18,311 nt of DNA, taken from NCBI GenBank assembly GCA_021372515.1, contig JAJFUG010000101.1:1-18311 (forward strand), read 5' to 3'. Numbering within the stretch: position 1 is the stretch's first letter; each line of letters starts with the position of its first letter. The position numbers and the translations under genes were made by a program. Positions 15,881 to 18,311 of this stretch are shown in pieces. Source of the DNA: a bacterium. Lineage in GTDB: Bacteria; Gemmatimonadota; Glassbacteria; GWA2-58-10. The notes under the pieces are model-generated. The model made no database searches. It was not told the origin of the DNA and saw only the letters and a program-made list of their open reading frames with translations.

Positions 15881-15957
15881 GGTGGGCGTAGCTCAGTCGG
15901 TAGAGCACATGGTTGTGGCCCATGTGGCCGTGGGTTCAAGTCCCATCGCTCACCCCA
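15881..15957 (+). tRNA. tRNA-His (anticodon GTG), CCA encoded
   Basis: The extra 5' G(-1) at 15881 opposes discriminator C15954, as in all bacterial tRNA-His. The acceptor GTGGGCG (15882-15888) pairs with CGCTCAC (15947-15953), with one G-T pair. The anticodon stem CATGG/CCATG encloses TTGTGGC, with GTG at 15915-15917. CCA is encoded at 15955-15957. Confidence 0.97.
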
Positions 15958-16018
15958 TTTTTGTACCTCGGCCAGGTATGGCTTCTCTGCTTGATGGCCT
16001 GCGGTGCGGCTCGATAAG

Positions 16019-16058
16019 GAACTCCCGGCGGTTTTCGGCTGCCGGGAGTTCTTTGTTT
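16019..16058 (+). terminator. Intrinsic terminator downstream of tRNA-His
   Basis: GAACTCCCGGC (16019-16029) and GCCGGGAGTTC (16041-16051) form a perfect 11-bp stem around an 11-nt loop, followed by TTTGTTT. Confidence 0.92.
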
Positions 16059-16195
16059 GAGGCCGGCCGCTCGAAGAAATAGTTGTCCCCGGCCCGGCGG
16101 GATGTTATTTATGCAGTGCGGCGCGTATGTGAGAACAGCGATGCGCCTGAGACGGCAGTTCATCCGGGGACGATAAACGTAAGGAGAGCCGGAAG

Positions 16196-16495
16196 ATGAA
16201 AGAAACGCCCGTGGTCGTTCTGGCAGTGATAAGCGTGAAGAAAGGCAAGGAGGCCGAGGCCGAGACCCTGATGCGGGAGCTGATCCCGCCCACCCGTGCC
16301 GAGGCCGCCTGTATCAACTACAACCTGCACCGTCTGTGCGGGGACGGCAGCGTGTTCATGTTCCACGAGACCTGGGCCAGCCGTGCGAAACTGGATCAGC
16401 ACCTGGCCACGCCGCACCTGACCGGGTTCCTGAGCCGGGTGGAGCCGCTGCTGACCCAGCCGGCCGAGGTGAAAGTCTGGGAGAAGATCGACTGA
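16196..16495 (+). CDS. ABM-domain protein, putative quinol monooxygenase
   Basis: A 99-residue, single-domain, antibiotic-biosynthesis-monooxygenase (ABM/YgiN-like) ferredoxin-fold protein. Typical pieces are VVLAVISVKKGKEAEAE (7-23), the PPTRAEAACINYNLHR region (31-46), FMFHETWASRAKLDQHLATP (54-73) and the final strand VKVWEKI. Such proteins act as cofactor-free dimers that oxidise quinols, or have no known substrate. AAGGAG at 16181-16186, 9 nt upstream, fixes the ATG. It is a monocistronic gene ended by the hairpin at 16525-16558. No linked substrate pathway is visible. Confidence 0.88.
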   Translation: MKETPVVVLAVISVKKGKEAEAETLMRELIPPTRAEAACINYNLHRLCGDGSVFMFHETWASRAKLDQHLATPHLTGFLSRVEPLLTQPAEVKVWEKID

Positions 16496-16524
16496 GTAAA
16501 ACGTGCAGGCTGACCTGACATAAA

Positions 16525-16558
16525 AAAGGGGGCGACCCGCATCCGGGCCGTCCCCTTT
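16525..16558. terminator. Bidirectional terminator between convergent genes
   Basis: A 15-bp stem (16525-16539 with 16544-16558; one G-T pair and one mismatch) with loop CATC. An A-run (16522-16527) precedes it and TTT follows, so it can end the ABM gene from the left and the ACT-like gene from the right. Confidence 0.88.
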
Positions 16559-16599
16559 GTGTTTCCTGTCAACTGGACCGCAAGGACATTCCCACGTCC

Positions 16600-16863
16600 T
16601 TATTTCTGGTGGGTGAACACCACCTTGTGGCACTCCACGCCCTCGATCCCGTCGAGCTGCGCGGCCAACTGGTCGAACTTCGCCTCGTCGCCCACCATTT
16701 CGAGGATTATCACACCGGCCTTGGAATTGAACGTTTCGCTCACCTCGTGCAGGCCCAGGCGGGTCTTGATGTTGTTGCCGTAGCTGGTGAAAAGCTGCTG
16801 CACTTCCGGGGCCTTCTGGACCCGGTTGGTGATATGAACGCAGAGGATAAGGTGCTTGTCCAT
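16600..16863 (-). CDS. Small ACT-like regulatory protein (TM1266 / hydrogenase-regulator type)
   Basis: An 87-residue protein on the minus strand with the ferredoxin-like beta-alpha-beta pattern of TM1266-type proteins: strand ILCVHI, helix KAPEVQQLFTSYGNNI, KTRLGLHEV, strand AGVIILEMVGD, helix KFDQLAAQLDGI, and strand GVECHKVVF. These are distantly similar to the C-terminal ligand domain of NikR and have been annotated as iron-only hydrogenase system regulators. The start is ATG at 16861-16863, with AAAGGAA just upstream on the minus strand; the open frame extends further, but that part has no coding character. No DNA-binding domain is present, and no hydrogenase gene is in view, so the role is unknown. 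Confidence 0.82.
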   Translation of the reverse strand: MDKHLILCVHITNRVQKAPEVQQLFTSYGNNIKTRLGLHEVSETFNSKAGVIILEMVGDEAKFDQLAAQLDGIEGVECHKVVFTHQK

Positions 16864-16927
16864 GTTGGTTTCCTTTCGGTCCGGTAAGCTTGAGCTTGGG
16901 TATTGCCCGCAACTGCCGTCATTCTGA

Positions 16928-16955
16928 AATATAATCTTCTTTCCGGCTCTGGCAA
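16928..16955 (-). promoter_or_regulatory. Promoter of the ACT-like gene
   Basis: On the minus strand, TTGCCA (complement of 16950-16955), a 16-bp spacer and TATATT (complement of 16928-16933). The start would be near 16921, giving a leader of about 58 nt. That leader contains AAGCTCAAGCTT, a short palindrome (16886-16897). Confidence 0.55.
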
Positions 16956-17007
16956 GGCCGGGCACTGTTTGGAATGTGTTGAAATAAAGCTGGCGCGGAG
17001 CGCGGGG

Positions 17008-17028
17008 CGGGTTAAATATTAGTACCCG
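17008..17028. repeat. Operator-like inverted repeat CGGGT-N11-ACCCG
   Basis: Arms at 17008-17012 and 17024-17028, with an AT-rich centre containing AATATT. It lies in the divergent intergenic region, about 50 bp before the lipoprotein gene. A regulator site is possible but unproven. Confidence 0.3.
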
Positions 17029-17076
17029 TGAGATTGCTGAAAACCTCTTGTAACGAAGGATCCGACGGACAGGGAG

Positions 17077-18311
17077 GTGCGTATCAGGCGCAGAGAGATG
17101 CTCGTGCGCTCGGCCGGGGCCGGGCTGGGTGTGCTGGGGCTGGGGGCCTGCGGCCGCGGGGCCGGCACGGTGGCTCAGGCAAAGCCCGAGGCTGACACTA
17201 CATTCAAGTACCGGGTCTCGGTGGGCTGGTTGCGAGACCTGGCCTCCGAACCCACCCCGAACGACCCCTGGCCCTGCATCCGCTGGGATGACAACCTTCT
17301 GCGTGACCAACTGGCGTTCCTGGAAGCCGAGGCCCAGTGGGGCTTGAATTACGATTGTGTCTGGGGGCTGTTCCGCTCCCGCGACTGGCCGGTGCCGTTC
17401 GAGAACGTGATCGAACCGGCGCGGGCCGATAAGCTGAAGGCGTTCGTGTCAGCGGCCCACGGCCACGGGGTGAAAGTCATGGCCGGACTCGGAGTCTACA
17501 GTTGGGGCTTCGAGGAGGTGATCCGCAAGGCACCCGAGGTGACGGCCGGCGGGAACAACCCGCAGGCGATGTGCCTTCAGAGCAGCGCCGCCTGGGACTG
17601 GATGCGCCGGGTGATCGATTTTCACCTCGACCCGGCCTGGGGCCTGGATGGGGTGAGCCTGCAGTCCGCCGACCAGGGGCGCTGCGACTGCGATAAGTGC
17701 AGCCGTCTGTCCCCGGCCGAGTACCACGCCGCGATCCTTGTCCGCACCGCCGAGTACATCCGCGCCGCGCGCCCGGACTGGACCATCGGCCAGGCGTCAT
17801 GGGGCCTGCGAGTGGATGATCCGCAGGAGTTCGCGCACCTCAAGCGCATCGCCGCCGCGGTGGATTACATGGTGGAAGTCAAAGAGATGTCGGCCAGCCA
17901 CGGGCGGCGCTCCGAGATAATCCGTGAGCTGGGCTGCGCGTTCGGCTCGCTGGGTGGCGTGCTGATGGAGCCCCCGCAGCACTGGGACCGTCTGCGCTGG
18001 TTCGTACCCTGCGGCCTGGGCTCTGCCGGAGCGCTGGGCCGTCTGGCCGCGGAGGGCGGCTCGGCCTGCGAGTATTTCTACCGTCCCTTCGCCAACCCCT
18101 CCGAGGAGGTCGCCTGGCGCACCGGGGCGCGGGTGCTGAGTGCGCCTAAAATTCGGCCGGAGCAGGCCCTGTCCGATTCCGTGGCTGCGGTGTACCAGGC
18201 CGGGGGCGGTTGCCTGGACAGCCTGTGCGAGCTGTACACCCGGGGCGAGAACGCCTATTTCTCACGCGTGGAGTTCAGGCCGGGCGATGGCGACATCATG
18301 CTGGAGCCGCT
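17077..18311 (+). CDS. Tat/lipoprotein-signal TIM-barrel-like protein (partial, 3' end outside)
   Basis: At least 411 residues, running off the window. From GTG 17077 the N-terminus has an arginine cluster (IRRREML, 3-9), a hydrophobic stretch and a lipobox LGAC (22-25), which suggests Tat export and lipidation at C25. Starting at ATG 17098 would lose the arginines. The mature part reads like a glycoside-hydrolase-like barrel: YDCVWGLF, HGVKVMAGLGVYSW, GLDGVSLQSADQG, and PDWTIGQASWGL with repeated strand-helix rhythm. A cysteine cluster CDCDKC (203-208) follows SLQSADQGR and resembles the CxCxxC seen in some uncharacterised carbohydrate-active families (DUF4838-like). The catalytic residues and substrate are not identifiable. 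Weak ribosome-site spacing leaves the start open. Confidence 0.75.
   Translation, partial: MRIRRREMLVRSAGAGLGVLGLGACGRGAGTVAQAKPEADTTFKYRVSVGWLRDLASEPTPNDPWPCIRWDDNLLRDQLAFLEAEAQWGLNYDCVWGLFRSRDWPVPFENVIEPARADKLKAFVSAAHGHGVKVMAGLGVYSWGFEEVIRKAPEVTAGGNNPQAMCLQSSAAWDWMRRVIDFHLDPAWGLDGVSLQSADQGRCDCDKCSRLSPAEYHAAILVRTAEYIRAARPDWTIGQASWGLRVDDPQEFAHLKRIAAAVDYMVEVKEMSASHGRRSEIIRELGCAFGSLGGVLMEPPQHWDRLRWFVPCGLGSAGALGRLAAEGGSACEYFYRPFANPSEEVAWRTGARVLSAPKIRPEQALSDSVAAVYQAGGGCLDSLCELYTRGENAYFSRVEFRPGDGDIMLEP

Noticed and set aside
16864-17310. N-terminal extension of the minus-strand ACT-like protein to 236 residues
   Set aside because: The extra part is Pro/Gly/Arg-rich without domain character, overlaps the lipoprotein gene, and the start at 16863 has its own ribosome site and promoter.

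Overview
The window reads as bacterial chromosome of high GC content (coding regions roughly 60% G+C or more by eye), with one short AT-rich segment near the left end. The gene set is several soluble multi-PAS/GAF sensor kinases, a sigma-54-type activator, a methyl-accepting chemotaxis protein (MCP), molybdenum-cofactor genes, two tRNAs with encoded CCA, and a Tat/lipoprotein-signal protein of glycoside-hydrolase type. This suits a didermic, motile, environmental bacterium. An uncultivated FCB-like or deltaproteobacterial-like lineage is my guess, at low confidence; no marker gene here fixes the phylum.

Layout. 1-180: a hairpin, tRNA-Arg(TCT) and its terminator. 181-1450: an AT-rich two-gene module with its own strong promoter, encoding a DUF5343-like protein and a TIGR02391/Ymh-like protein that carries a HEPN-type RNxxxH motif. 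This is the best candidate in the window for an uncharacterised, possibly defence-related, system. 1456-2196: a SAM-dependent methyltransferase whose start abuts the AT-rich module. 2197-2850: a long non-coding stretch or leader with an almost perfect sigma-70 promoter. 2851-6934: a two-gene operon of a soluble PAS-GAF-PAS-GAF histidine kinase and an NtrC-type sigma-54 activator, closed by a terminator. 7072-10233: a possible sigma-54 promoter, a stand-alone receiver and an MCP with several HAMP-like repeats and a possible CheR-tethering tail. 10234-10749: intergenic, with a terminator, a possible small ORF and another near-consensus sigma-70 promoter. 10750-14160: a large hybrid histidine kinase with a beta-rich, ConA-like N-terminal domain. 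14280-15818: moaA and a MOSC-domain gene (molybdenum cofactor). 15831-16058: promoter, tRNA-His(GTG) and terminator. 16196-16863: a small ABM-domain monooxygenase-like gene and a convergent small ACT-like (TM1266-type) gene, sharing a bidirectional terminator. 17077 to the end: a Tat/lipoprotein-signal TIM-barrel-like protein, cut by the window edge.

How the genes may work together. The kinase/NtrC pair lies directly upstream of the receiver/MCP pair, which is preceded by a -24/-12-like element and a perfect 13-bp palindrome. The simplest inference is a local circuit in which the kinase activates the sigma-54 regulator, which in turn switches on the receiver and chemoreceptor. The other blocks look like independent housekeeping or accessory units. 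All family calls come from reading motifs; no database search was run.
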